Shown: one piece after another, positions 49,353 to 61,126 of the stretch | Layout of the letters: each line of letters begins with the position of its first letter | Numbering within the stretch: position 1 is the first letter of the stretch | Source: Drosophila persimilis | Taxonomy: Eukaryota > Arthropoda > Insecta > Diptera > Drosophilidae | Assembly: GCF_003286085.1 (NCBI RefSeq) | Contig: NW_020825491.1 | Location: forward strand, 161,216-225,215 | Direction of reading: 5' to 3' | DNA length: 64,000 bases | Program-made: the position numbers and the translations under genes | Notes under the pieces: model-generated | The model's input: only the letters and a program-made list of their open reading frames with translations | Told to the model about the DNA's origin: nothing | Database searches by the model: none

Positions 49353-50946
49353 CTGCGTGGAATTTTCCGCCCTTCGACATAGTCGCCCTCATCCTTTCGA
49401 TGGTCACCTGCAGTAGTGGGGCCCCTCTGTTTGGTTGGGGGTGCCTGGAGATCTCCTCCCATACACTCGGCCTCCCTATTGCCTTCCCTATGCGCCTGTC
49501 CATATTGACAATTTTGTCAATTTTGAACTTGCAGGAGCGTATCTGGGTTTGGTGCATGTAGTTGAGAGATGGTCACTGGCGTACTTCATGCACTTGGGTG
49601 CGTTTTTACAGTAATTCCTAGTGTGTCCGTAGGCCTGACATCTATGACACTGAAGCGGGTCCCTAGTTACCCATTTCCTCTCAAAAGCCACTGCCTGTCC
49701 ACCTAGCTCGGAAATTTTTAAGATTTCATCATGAGAACCGTCCTGAACATATTTATAGGCTGACCTGTAGACCTATGTTTCATATTGCTGGTGTATCTCA
49801 CGACGTAGTGCCTTTTTTTTAGCTCAGAGGAAATCCACTCCCTTGTTGTTGAGTAATGCAAGTGTCGAAGTATATATCGAACACCTCGCTGCCCAATCTG
49901 CTGATGCGTGTGCATTGGTACTTTTTGTTCGTTGAGGAGTGTGGTGATCTTTTTATGGGCATCCATGTCAGCACATTGTATTCTGATCCCATTCCCAGGG
50001 GTACTTTTGGTTGTAAATCTACCTATTCCTGCTGTGTAGTTTAGTTTTTCAAAAAGAGGTACTATTGTTTTTACTCCTGAGATGTAATTGGAAGGTACCC
50101 TCTTACTCCTTGGCACTACCTGCCATGGGAATAGGTCCGGCTGGTCAATCTGATCAGTATTGTTGGCATATCGCTAAGCCAATTATTTATGATGTCGTTA
50201 CTATTTTCTACTCGTACGGGATGCCGGGGTCAGGGATTCTAATGGACTCTTTTTTGCTTTGATATTCATTTTAGGAGACTTATTTTTATTTTTGGAATTG
50301 TTTGTTTTAGGTTTAGAATTGTTTTTATTTTTGTCAATATTTAGATATTAATTGTCAGTGGTTTTATTAGTGGCTGTATTTATTTGATCATCAGCAGCAA
50401 CATCGTCAGCAACATGTTTATAATCTGTATCAGCCACATTAAAGAGAAGCGGGTCAGTAAGCTCTCTCTCCGCAACATGTTGCTGGCCGTGTCGCTGTCG
50501 GGTGGAGAGAGAGAGATGATATCGTGCTCCATTTTGGAGAGTTTTCTCTAGCTTGATTTTGGAGACGTTTCCCTGGACATCTACCGCAGGAAGGTGGCAG
50601 GCTCGCCGATCAGGCACCTTTTCAGGGAAAGTGCCTGATCGGCGAGCCTGCCTCCTTTTCATGGAAAGTGCCGTCCTCATTGAGTGACTCCCAGGGACAA
50701 GATGGATCAACGAACATTTCGTGGAGAGCAGATGGATCTCCCCGTGCTCGTCTCAGGCCAGTCTCTGGGGGGAGCACCCATCAAGCTCCGAGCTAGAGCT
50801 GGAAGAAAGTGTGATGCACGCACCTGTCAGATCCAGTTGAGCAATGGTTGTCTTGTCTATTTGGTGGCTGGTCTCCATTTTCTTCTCTTCCTTCTCTTCC
50901 TTCATCCACTTTGGTCTTTGGTCTTTTTCCTCGCTACCACTACTTT
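49353..50946 (-). pseudogene. Jockey-type gag, unit 3, several deletions
   Basis: Frames at 50710-50348, 50116-49718, 49691-49488. It lacks the stretch between the first and central gag regions (about 310 bp near 50160) and the third zinc knuckle region near 49535. Knuckle CHRCQAYGHTRNYC is kept. Non-functional as Gag. Confidence 0.8.
50596..50652. repeat. 57 bp perfect hairpin in gag 5' region, unit 3
   Basis: 22 bp arms with no mismatch, 13 nt loop CTTTTCAGGGAAA. Confidence 0.9.
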
Positions 50947-51436
50947 CCTTGCTTTTATTTGCTTTTCTTTAATACTTTCAATGGCCTTTACTTGTATATA
51001 ATTTTTTAATTTTAATTTAATTTGATTTTTTTTTTATTTTAATGGTTGGTTTAATTTTTTTGATGTTCAAATTGGCTTAAGGCACATTTTTTAGTGTGAC
51101 CTTAAGGCAAACTTTATTTAATGCTCTTATTACATCTAGCAACATTAACATTACATCTGACAAATGACATGTTTTGGCAACATAGGATAACATAAATATC
51201 GATTACAAATGTGGTATTTATTACAATTATTTACTTTTTTCTTTCTTTTTTTCTTTTTTTTATTTCAATTTTAGTTTTAGATTAAGCTCGGATTTGCCCG
51301 CTCGGCCGAGTGGCTGCTGGTCCGGCCACCCAGGATGCGTTGCCTGTGGATTGGCGTTGGTCAACGTTGTGTATTGGCTCGCTCAACCGAGTGGCTGCTG
51401 GTACGGCCACACCGGATGCGATGCCTGTAGAAGATA
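50947..51436 (-). other. Leader and GC-rich block of unit 3
   Basis: AT-rich leader (50947-51290), then the duplicated GC block with GTGGCTGCTGG and GGATGCG motifs (51298-51430); the second copy has drifted (GGTACGGCCAC). No ORF. Confidence 0.6.
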
Positions 51437-52500
51437 TAAAAAACTTTTTGTGTTTTGTTTAATTTTCAGGTTTTGACTTTTGATTTGCGGAAAATTTGGT
51501 AAGTAGTTTGAGTTGTTTAGTTTTTAAATTTTTTTATTTTCAGGTTTGCTGCAGATTTGGTAAGTGTTTTGATTTGTGTTTTGGCTCAATTTAATTTTAT
51601 TTTATTTGCAGGTTTATCTTTTGTAGGTTTGGTGGTAAAATGTCGGCATTCAAGTTAAGTAATTGTTGTTTTTATATTTGTTGGCTATTAATGAATATAA
51701 TTATTTTATTTTCAAGTTGATTCACTGGATGTTGCGTTGGGATGTCTTCTGGTTGCTTGCTTAGTTGCTGACAAATGTACATTTATTATGTACGTACAGT
51801 TAATTTCGTACACCATATGTGTTTTATTTATTTCATTGGCAGGTTTTGTCTTCAGCCTTGTAATAATTTTTGTATGTAATTTTGTGTAGTTTATGTCCTT
51901 ATATTTGTTGACTTTTTTGTGGACTTTAGTTGTTTTATTTTCTGGTTTTATGAAGATTTGGTAAGTGTTTCGAGTTGTATCTTGTCTGAATTCAATTTTA
52001 TTTTATTTGCAGGTTTATGTTTTGTAGGTTTGGTGATCAAGTGTCAGGAATCCAGTTAGGTAATTTGTGTTATTATATTTATTGGATTTTTAACCTTTGT
52101 TTAGACTGATTTTAATTATTTTCTATTTACAGGTTCAATTGGTCCATTGGGAGGTTTGCTAGAATTTGGTAAGGAAGTCTATTTGTGCTTTTCCTTTGGC
52201 TAATTTTAGCTACATTTTATTTGCAGGCTAAATTAATTTATTTAGAGGTTTGCCTTGGATTTGGTAAGTCAGTTTATTTCTGTTTTGGCTGATTTTGATT
52301 GTATTTTATTTGCAGGTTTTGATTGGTTTGTTGGAAGCTATCGTAGTAAGTGAATTAATTTGTGTTTTGACTGATTATTTAATGTATTCTATTTGCAGGT
52401 TCAATTGGTTTATTTGGAGGTTTGCGTTGTATTTGGTAAGCGAGTCTATTTCTGTTTTGGCTGATTTTGATTGTATTTTATTTGCAGGTTTTGATTGGTT
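51437..52500 (+). repeat. Mini-intron-like tandem array, unit 3
   Basis: About ten plus-strand GTAAG-type donors, each followed 52-75 nt later by TTTGCAG, TTTACAG or TTTTCAG. Exon-like pieces are 16-40 nt. Complete between the GC block and the truncated gag, with no DINE-1, so it is the best reference copy. Confidence 0.7.
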
Positions 52501-54152
52501 TCCATCCTTTCGATGGTCACCTGCAGTAGTGGGGACCCCTCTGTTTGGTTGGGGGTGCCTGGAGATCTCCTCCCATACACTCGGCCTCCATATTGCCTTC
52601 CCTATGCGCCTGTCCATATTGACAATTTTGTCTATTTTGAGCTTGCTTCTGGCAGCTTTGAAGGCCGCGCAACCCTTAAAACAACTGACATGCTCTCCGC
52701 AGCAGTTAACACATTTAGCAGGAGCGTATCTGGGTTTGGTGCATGTAGTTGAGAGATGGTCACTGGCGTACTTCATGCACTTGGGTGCGTTTTTACAGTA
52801 ATTCCTAGTGTGTCCGTAGCCCTGACATCTATGACACTGAAGCGGGTCCCTAGTCACCCATTTCCTCTCAAAAGCCACTGCCTGTCCACCTAGCTCGGAA
52901 ATTTTTAAGATTTCATCATGAGAACCGTCCTGAACATATTTATAGGCTGACCTGTAGACCTATGTTTCATATTGCTGGTGTATCTCACGACGTAGTGCCT
53001 TTTTTTTAGCTCAGAGGAAATCCACTCCCTTGTTGTTGAGTAATGCAAGTGTCGAAGTATATATCGAACACCTCGCTGCCCAATCTGCTGATGCGTGTGC
53101 ATTGGTACTTTTTGTTCGTTGAGGAGTGTGGTGGTCTTTTTATGGGCATCCATGTCAGCACATTGTATTCTGATCCCATTCCCAGGGGTACTTTTGGTTG
53201 TAAATCTACCTATTCCTGCTGTGTAGTTTAGTTTTTCAAAAAGAGGTACTATTGTTTTTACTCCTGAGATGTAATTGGAAGGTACCCTCTTACTCCTTGG
53301 CACTACCTGCCATGGGAATAGGTCCGGCTGGTCAATCTGATCAGTATTGTTGGCATATCGCTAAGCCAATTATTTATGATGTCGTTACTATTTTCTACTC
53401 ATACGGGATGCCGGGGTCAGGGATTCTAATAGACTCTTTTTTGCTTTGATATTCATTTTAGGAGACTTATTTTTATTTTTGGAATTGTTTGTTTTAGGTT
53501 TAGAATTGTTTTTATTTTTGTCAATATTTAGATATTAATTGTCAGTGGTTTTATTAGTGGCTGTATTTATTTGATCATCAGCAGCAACATCGTCAGCAAC
53601 ATGTTTATAATCTGTATCAGCAACATTAAAGAGAAGCGGGTCAGTAAGCTCTCTCTCCGCAACATGTTGCTGGCCGTGTCGCTGTCGGGTGGAGAGAGAG
53701 AGAGATGATATCGTGCTCCATTTTGGAGAGTTTTCTCTAGCTTGATTTTGGAGACGTTTCCCTGGACATCTACCGCAGGAAGGTGGCAGGCTCGCCGATC
53801 AGGCACCTTTTCAGGGAAAGTGCCTGATCGGCGAGCCTGCCTCCTTTTCATGGAAAGTGCCGTCCTCATTGAGTGACTCCCAGGAACAAGATGGATCAAC
53901 GAACATTTCGTGGAGAGCAGATGGATCTCCCCGTGCTCGTCTCAGCCCAGTTCTCTGGGGGGAGCACCCATCAAGCTCCGAGCTAGAGCTGGAAGAAAGT
54001 GTGATGCACGCACCTGTCAGATCCAGTTGAGCAATGGTTGTCTTGTCTATTTGGTGGCTGGTCTCCATTTTCTTCTCTTCCTTCATCCACTTTGGTCTTT
54101 GGTCCCCCATTTTTTCTTCCATGTAGTCAGTTTTCCAATTCCTCGCTACCAC
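52501..54152 (-). pseudogene. Jockey-type gag, unit 2, frameshifted and deleted
   Basis: Frames 54152-53811, 53899-53567, 53303-52905, 52878-52501. Shares with unit 3 the deletion near 53345 and the loss of about 22 bp near 52932, so units 2 and 3 descend from a common damaged copy. All three zinc knuckles are present. Confidence 0.8.
53785..53841. repeat. 57 bp perfect hairpin in gag 5' region, unit 2
   Basis: Identical arms and loop to unit 3. Confidence 0.9.
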
Positions 54153-54546
54153 TACTTTCCTTGCTTTTATTTGCTTTTCTTTAATACTTTTAATGGCCTT
54201 TACTTGTATATAATTTGATTTGATTTTTTTTTTTTATTTTAACGGTTGGTTTAATTTTTTTGATGTTTAAATTGGCTTTAGGCACATTTTTTAGTGTGAC
54301 CTTAAGGCAAACTTTATTTAATGCTCTTATTACATCTAGCAACATTAACATTACATCTGACAAATGACAAGTTTTGGCAACATAGGATAACATAAATATC
54401 GATTACAAATGTGGTATTTATTACAATTATTTACTTTTTTCTTTCTTTTTTTCTTTTTTTTATTTCAATTTTAGTTTTAGATTAAGCTCGGATTTGCCTG
54501 CTCGGCCGAGTGGCTGCTGGTCCGGCCACCCAGGATGCGTTGCCTG
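54153..54546 (-). other. Leader and single GC block of unit 2
   Basis: AT-rich, then one copy only of the GC block at about 54498-54548. No ORF. Confidence 0.6.
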
Positions 54547-55005
54547 TAGAAGATATAAAAAACTTTTTGTGTTTTGTTTTATTTTCAGGTTTTGACTTTT
54601 GATTTGCGGAAAATTTGGTAAGTAGTTTGAGTTGTTTATTTGTTGACTTTTGATAGTTTTTAAATTTTGTTTTATTTTCAGGTTTGCTGCAGATTTGGTA
54701 AGTGTTTTGATTTGTGTTTTGGCTCAATTTAATTTTATTTTATTTGCAGGTTTATCTTTTGTAGGTTTGGTGGTAAAATGTCGGCATTCAAGTTAAGTAA
54801 TTGTTGTTTTTATATTTGTTGGCTTTTAATGAATATAATTATTTTATTTTCAAGTTGATTCACTGGATGTTTCGTTGGGATGTCTTCTGGTTGCTTGCTT
54901 AGTTGCTGACAAATGTACATTTATTATGTACGTACAGTTAATTTCGTACACCATATGTGTTTTATTTATTTCATTGGCAGGTTTTGTCTTCAGCTTTGTA
55001 ATAAT
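54547..55005 (+). repeat. Mini-intron-like tandem array, unit 2, part 1
   Basis: Same pattern as unit 3 up to the DINE-1 at 55006. Confidence 0.7.
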
Positions 55006-56137
55006 TATACCCGATACTCAAAATGAGTATTGGGGTATATTAGATTTGTGGTAAAAGTGGATGTGTGTAACGTCCAGAAGGAATCGTTTCCGACCCCATA
55101 AAGTATATATATTCTTGATCAGCATCAATAGCCGAGTCGATTGAGCCATGTCTGTCTGTCCGTCTGTCCGTCCGTCCGTCTGTCCGTCTGTCCGTCTGTC
55201 CGTCTGTCCGTCCCCTTCAGCGCCTAATGCTCAAAGACTATAAGAGCTAGAGCAACGATGTTTTGGATCCAGACTTCTGTGATATGTCACTGCTCCAAAA
55301 ATATTTCAAAACTTTGCCCCGCCCACTTCCGCCCCCACAAAGGGCGAAAATCTGTGGCATCCACAATTTTGACGATACGAGAAAACTAAAAACGCAGAAT
55401 CGTAGAAGATGACTATATCTTCTAGAGTGCAAAATCTGAACCAGATCGTATAATTATTACAGCCAGAATCACGAAAACAATTTCACTCTTTCTCGCTCTG
55501 TCTCACTCTAACACACAGGTTTCATGGTCGGTTTTGCCAATTGCAAAATATGAGTTCAAGGATCTCAGAACCTATAAAAGCCAGAGCAACCAAATTTGGT
55601 ATCCACACTCCTGTGATATCGGACCTTGACCGTTTCCTGTCCAAATTTCGCCACACCCCCTTCCGCCCCCGCAAAGGACGAAAATCTGAGGCAACCACAA
55701 ATCTCAGAGACTATTAAGGCTAGAGTAACCAAATTTGGTACACACACTCCTTTAAGATGTCACTATAAAACGTATATCTCAGAATTTCGCCCCCCCCCCA
55801 TCCGCCCCCACAAAGGACGAAAATCTGTTGCATCCACAATATTGCAGATTTGAGAAAACTAAAAACGCAGAATCATAGATAATAACCATATCTATCAGGT
55901 TGCTGAATCTGGATCAGATCAGATCATTTTCATAGCCAAAAGGAGCAAATCAATTTGCACTGGCTACGCAGCGCCCGACGTCACGCTCAGACTGATTTTC
56001 TGTCTCTCTCGCACGCACTCTTTGTCGTGTCGTTAAATATTAGCGGCGTCTGCCGGAGGAGAGCCATACTGACTTAGTATCGGGTATAACCGTAGAGTTG
56101 CGGTGTCCGCAGCAACTCACAACGTTCCCCCTCGTTT
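55006..56137 (+). mobile_element. DINE-1-type Helitron, copy 4
   Basis: 1132 bp, TATACCCGATACTCA to CCCCCTCGTTT, at the identical array position as copy 2 but with about 350 bp more in the middle. Microsatellite at about 55150-55212. Confidence 0.9.
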
Positions 56138-57029
56138 TTGTATGTAATTTTGTGTAGTTTATATTCTTATATTTGTTGACTTTTTGAGGACTTTAGTTGT
56201 TTTATTTTCAGGTTTTCTGAAGATTTGGTAAGTGTTTCGAGTTGTATCTTGGCTGAATTCAATTTTATTTTATTTGCAGGTTTATGTTTTGTAGGTTTGG
56301 TGATCAAGTGTCAGGAATCCAGTTAGGTAATTTGTGTTATTATATTTATTGGATTTTTAACCTTTGTTTAGACTGATTTTAATTATTTTCTATTTACAGG
56401 TTCAATTGGTCCATTGGGAGGTTTGCTAGAATTTGGTAAGGAAGTCTATGTGTGCTTTTCCTTTGGCTAATTTTAGCTACATTTTATTTGCAGGCTAAAT
56501 TAATTTATTTAGAGGTTTGCGTTGAATTTGGTAAGTAAGTCTATTTGTGCTTTTCCTTTGGCTAATTTTAGCTACATTTTATTTGCAGGCTTAATTAATT
56601 TATTTAGAGGTTTGCCTTGAATTTGGTAAGTCAGTTTATTTCTGTTTTGGCTGATTTTGATAGTATTTTATTTGCAGGTTTTGATTGGTTTGTTGGAAGC
56701 TATCGTAGTAAGTGAATTAATTTGTGTTTTGACTGATTATTTAATGTATTCTATTTGCAGGTTCAATTGGTTTATTTGGAGGTTTGCGTTGTATTTGGTA
56801 AGCGAGTCTATTTCTGTTTTGGCTGATATTGATTGTATTTTATTTGCAGGTTTTGATTGGTTTGTTTGGAAGCTAGCGTAGTAAGTGAATTAATTTGTAT
56901 TTTGACTGATTTTAATTGTATTTTTTTTGCAGGTTCAATTGGTTTATTTTGAGGTTTGCGTTGTATTTGGTAAGCGAGTCTATTTCTGTTTTGGCTGATT
57001 TTGATTGTATTTTATTTGCAGGTTTTGAT
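56138..57029 (+). repeat. Mini-intron-like tandem array, unit 2, part 2
   Basis: Eight or so donor/acceptor-like segments. A 90 bp step around GGTTTGCG...TTTATTTGCAGGC is duplicated here compared with unit 3. Confidence 0.7.
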
Positions 57030-58815
57030 TGGTTTCCTCCGTGGAATTTTCCGCCCTTCGACATAGTCGCCCTCATCCTTTCGATGGTCACCTGCAGTAG
57101 TGGGGCCCCTCTGTTTGGTTGGGGGTGCCTGGAGATCTCCTCCCATACACTCGGCCTCCCTATTGCCTTCCCTATGCGCCTGTCCATATTGACAATTTTG
57201 TCGATTTTGAGCTTGCTTCTGGCAGCTTTGAAGGCCGGGCAACCCTTAAAACAACTGACATGCTCTCCGCAGCAGTTAACACATTTAGCAGGAGCGTATC
57301 TGGGTTTGGTGCATGTAGTTGAGAGATGGTCACTGGCGCACTTGATGCACTTGGGTGCGTTTTTACAGTAATTCCTAGTGTGTCCGTAAGCCTGACATCT
57401 ATGACACTGAAGCGGGTCCCTAGTCACCCATTTCCTCTCAAAAGCCACTGCCTGTCCACTTAGCTCGGAAATTTTTAAGATTTTATCATGAGAACCGTCC
57501 TGTTTATGCTCAATTTCAAACAGGCTGGTGTATCTCACGACGTAGTGCCTTTTTTTTAGCTCAGAGGAAATCCACTCCCTTGTTGTTGAGTAATGCAAGT
57601 GTCGAAGTATATATCGAACACCTCGCTGCCCAATCTGCTGATGCGTGTGCATTGGTACTTTTTGGTCGTTGAGGAGTGTGGTGATCTTTTTATGGGCATC
57701 CATGTCAGCACATTGTATTCTGATCCCATTCCCAGGCGTACTTTTGGTTGTCAATCTACCTATTCCTGCTGTGTAGTTTAGTTTTTCCAAAGGAGGTACT
57801 ATTGTTTTTACTCCTGAGATGTAAATGGAAGGTACCCTCTTACTCCTTGGCACTACCTGCCATGGGAATAGGTCCGGCTGGTCAATCTGATCAGTATTGT
57901 TGGCAGTGAGAATTTCGCTGTGCCTGCTATTTGGGGGAAGTGGCTGACGTTGAAGATTGTTTGGCCCAGAACTGTCTTGGAGTTCCCCTGTGTCAAGATC
58001 TTTCATATTGGAAGGTTGTGTTAATGGCTGATTTTTCTTTGAAGGGTTACGAATTTTTATTTTATTGAGTTCTGAGGCAAATCTTTTGGCAGTGTCACTC
58101 TTGAATTTAGGGGTGTTGAAATCAAGATTCTGCTTTGGTACTTCATGAAAGGATTGGTGCTCGTCTGTTGTGTCCATTTCTTTATTTTGCTTTTCCCGGG
58201 GTATGGTTGGGGCAGGCATATCGCTAAGCCAATTATTTATGATGTCGTTACTATTTTCTAGCTCAGTCAGAGGGGGGGATTGGGTGATAGTCATACTCGT
58301 ACGGGATGCCGGGGTCAGGGATTCTAATAGACTCTTTTTGCTTTGATATTCATTTTAGGAGACTTATTTTTATTTTTGGAATTGTTTGTTTTAGGTTTAG
58401 AATTGTTTTTATTTTTGTCAATATTTAGATATGAATTGTCAGTGGTTTTATTAGTGGCTGCATTTATTTGATCATCAGCAGCAACATCGTCAGCAACATG
58501 TTTATAATCTGTATCAGCAACATTAAAGAGAAGCGGGTCAGTAAGCTCTCTCTCCGCAACATGTTGCTGGCCGTGTCGCTGTCGGGTGGAGAGAGAGAGA
58601 TGATATCGTGCTCCATTTTGGAGAGTTTTCTCTAGCTTGATTTTGGAGACGTTTCCCTGGACATCTACCGCAGGAAGGTGGCAGGCTCGCCGATCAGGCA
58701 CCTTTTCAGGGAAAGTGCCTGATCGGCGAGCCTGCCTCCTTTTCATGGAAAGTGCCGTCCTCATTGAGTGACTCCCAGGGACAAGATGGATCAACGAACA
58801 TTTCGTGGAGAGCAC
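57030..58815 (-). pseudogene. Jockey-type gag, unit 1, best copy
   Basis: A 460-codon frame from 58294 (MTITQSPPLTELENSND) runs through the central domain and three zinc knuckles (CHRCQAYGHTRNYC, CIKCASDHLSTTC, CVNCCGEHVSCFKGC) and on into the array. Upstream residues (MIHLVPGSHSMRTALSMKRR..., 58815-58324) are in another frame; one T fewer in a T run near 58335 than in unit 4 explains the shift. Gag of this clade binds RNA and, in telomeric relatives, targets chromosome ends. No ORF2 is attached. Confidence 0.82.
58680..58736. repeat. 57 bp perfect hairpin in gag 5' region, unit 1
   Basis: Identical arms and loop to units 2 and 3. Confidence 0.9.
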
Positions 58816-59455
58816 CCATCAAGCTCCGAGCTAGAGCTGGAAGAAAGTGTGATGCACGCACCTGTCAGATCCAGTTGAGCAATGGTTGTCTTGTCTATTT
58901 GGTGGCTGGTCTCCATTTTCTTCTCTTCCTTCTCTTCCTTCATCCACTTTGGTCTTTGGTCTTTTTCCTCGCTACCACTACTTTCCTTGCTTTTATTTGC
59001 TTTTCTTTAATACTTTCAATGGCCTTTACTTGTATATAATTTAATTTGATTTTTTTTTTTGATTTTAATGGTTGGTTTAATTTTTTTGATGTTCACATTG
59101 GCTTAAGGCACATTTTTTAGTGTGACCTTAAGGCAAACTTTATTTAATGCTCTTATTACATCTAGCAACATTAACATTACATCTGACAAATGACATGTTT
59201 TGGCAACATAGGATAACATAAATATCGATTACAAATGTGGTATTTATTACAATTATTTACTTTTTTCTTTCTTTTTTTCTTTTTTTTATTTCAATTTTAG
59301 TTTTAGATTAAGCTCGGATTTGCCCGCTCGGCCGAGTGGCTGCTGGTCCGGCCACCCAGGATGCGTTGCCTGTGGATTGGCGTTGGTCAACGTTGTGTAT
59401 TGGCTCGCTCAACCGAGTGGCTGCTGGTCCGGCCACCCCGGATGCGTTGCCTGTA
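58816..59455 (-). other. Leader and GC-rich block of unit 1
   Basis: AT-rich leader and two copies of the GC block (about 59326-59452). The leader overlaps a further upstream minus-strand gag-like frame, best seen in unit 2 at 54152-53811. Confidence 0.6.
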
Positions 59456-60420
59456 GAAGATATAAAAAACTTTTTGTGCTTTGTTTTATTTTCAGGTTTT
59501 GACTTTTGATTTGCGGAAAATTTGGTAAGTAGTCTGAGTTGTTTATTTGTTGACTTTTGATAGTTTTTAAATTTTGTTTTATTTTCAGGTTTGCTGCAGA
59601 TTTGGTAAGTGTTTTGATTTGTGTTTTGGCTCAATTTAATTTTATTTTATTTGCAGGTTTATCTTTTGTAGGTTTGGTGTTAAGTCAAGTTAAGTAATTG
59701 TTGTTTTTATATTTGTTGGCTTTAAATGAATATAATTATTTTATTTTCAAGTTGATTCTCTGGATGTTGCGTTGGGATGTCTTCTGGTTGCTTGCTTAGT
59801 TGCTGACAAATGTACATTTATTATGTACGTACAGTTAATTTCGTACACCATATGTGTTTTATTTATTTCATTGGCAGGTTTTGTCTTCAGCTTTGTAATA
59901 ATTTTTGTATGTAATTTTGTGTAGTTTATGTCCTTATATTTGTTGACTTTTTTGTGGACTTTAGTTGTTTTATTTTCAGGTTTTATGAAGATTTGGTAAG
60001 TGTTTCGAGTTGTATCTTGTCTGAATTCAATTTTATTTTATTTGCAGGTTTATTTTTTGTAGGTTTGGTGATCAAGTGTCAGGAATCCAGTTAGGTAATT
60101 TGTGTTATTATATTTATTGGATTTTTAACCTTTGTTTAGACTGATTTTAATTATTTTCTATTTACAGGTTCAATTGGTCCATTGGGAGGTTTGCTAGAAT
60201 TTGGTAAGGAAGTCTATTTGTGCTTTTCCTTTGGCTAATTTTAGCTACATTTTATTTGCAGGCTAAATTAATTTATTTAGAGGTTTGCGTTGAATTTGGT
60301 AAGCAAGTCTATTTGTGCTTTTCCTTTGGCTAATTTTAGCTACATTTTATTTGCAGGCTAAAATAATTTATTTAGAGGTTTGCGTTGAATTTGGTAAGTC
60401 AGTTTATTTCTGTTTTGGCT
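59456..60420 (+). repeat. Mini-intron-like tandem array, unit 1
   Basis: About nine plus-strand donor/acceptor pairs, for example TTTG|GTAAGTAGTC...TTATTTTCAG|GTTTGC (64 nt) and TTTG|GTAAGTGTTTTG...TTTATTTGCAG|GTTTATC (52 nt), several with CTAAT at branch-point distance. The last one is cut by the BEL fragment. Confidence 0.7.
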
Positions 60421-61126
60421 GGCCCAGAAATCCACACATCGAGCTTTCCGAAGAAGAGCTACAAATGGAAAGTCGGAAGAAATCGGTCGGACTGACCGTC
60501 GCGGCCAAGCCAAATTATTTAGTGGATGTAATCGAGGGATACTCGTCACTCGTTTTCGTATTCCGCTTCATCCGAAAATGCAAAGGCAAAAGTCTCAACT
60601 TTGGAAAAATTCCGTCATCCGTAGAATACGACGAAGCGTTTCTAAAAATAGTCGAAATAACACAGAAAAATGAGTCTCAAGAAGATATTGAAAGGGTTCG
60701 TAAAGGCACCAAGTTAGGCCCCAGTCTTCAGCGCTTGAATCCCTTCATCCATGAAGAGGCTGGGACATGGTGCTCTTTTTCGTTGTTGCGAGTTGGGGGG
60801 CGACTAGTTAACGCTCCTATGTCATATAATGCCAAGTTTCCCTTGTTATTGACAAAACGCTCGCAGTTTGTGCAGACATACGTTCGCTATCTGCATCAAA
60901 CGAATTTTCATGCCGGCCCACGAGCACTCGTGAGTATCCTTAGACAGCGCATTTGGATAGTGAATGCTCAGGCGGTCTGCAGGGCGACAGTTAGGTCGTG
61001 TATTCGTTGCTTTAAATGCAAGCCTCTACTCCAGACCCAAATGATGGGCAACTTACCCGCAGACCGGCTCCGTGCTCTCCGCCCAATTTCAGTATGTGGC
61101 GTTGATTTTTGTGAAATTTTAGAATA
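60421..61126 (+). pseudogene. pol: BEL/Pao pol fragment: integrase zinc finger
   Basis: About 230 codons from PRNPHIELSEEEL. LLRVGGRLVNAPMSYNAKFPLLLTKRSQF is typical of the RNase H-integrase linker in BEL elements. The HHCC finger follows (YLHQTNFHAGPRAL...CIRCFKCKP). It ends just after the first catalytic Asp (CGVDFCEIL). Both ends are cut; the frame is open inside. Confidence 0.82.

Larger units (their letters stand above)
49350..52500 (-). mobile_element. Unit 3 of the gag tandem array
   Basis: Minus-strand order: array (52500-51437), GC block, leader, gag (50946-49353). The gag 3' end is cut at the same place as in unit 1 (TTTCC|TGCGTGGAATTTTCC on the plus strand) and abuts the next array. 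No DINE-1 in this unit; its empty site is at about 51867. Confidence 0.75.
52501..57029 (-). mobile_element. Unit 2 of the gag tandem array
   Basis: Minus-strand order: array (57029-54547, with DINE-1 at 55006-56137), a single GC block, leader, gag (54152-52501). The gag 3' end is cut about 55 bp further in than in units 1 and 3, at ATCCTTTCGATGG. Confidence 0.75.
57030..60420 (-). mobile_element. Unit 1 of the gag tandem array
   Basis: Best-preserved unit. Minus-strand order: array (60420-59456), GC block x2, leader, gag (58815-57030). Its upstream end is cut by BEL sequence at 60420, inside an intron-like segment. The gag lacks its C-terminal ~125 residues relative to unit 4, and no ORF2 follows. 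Confidence 0.8.
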
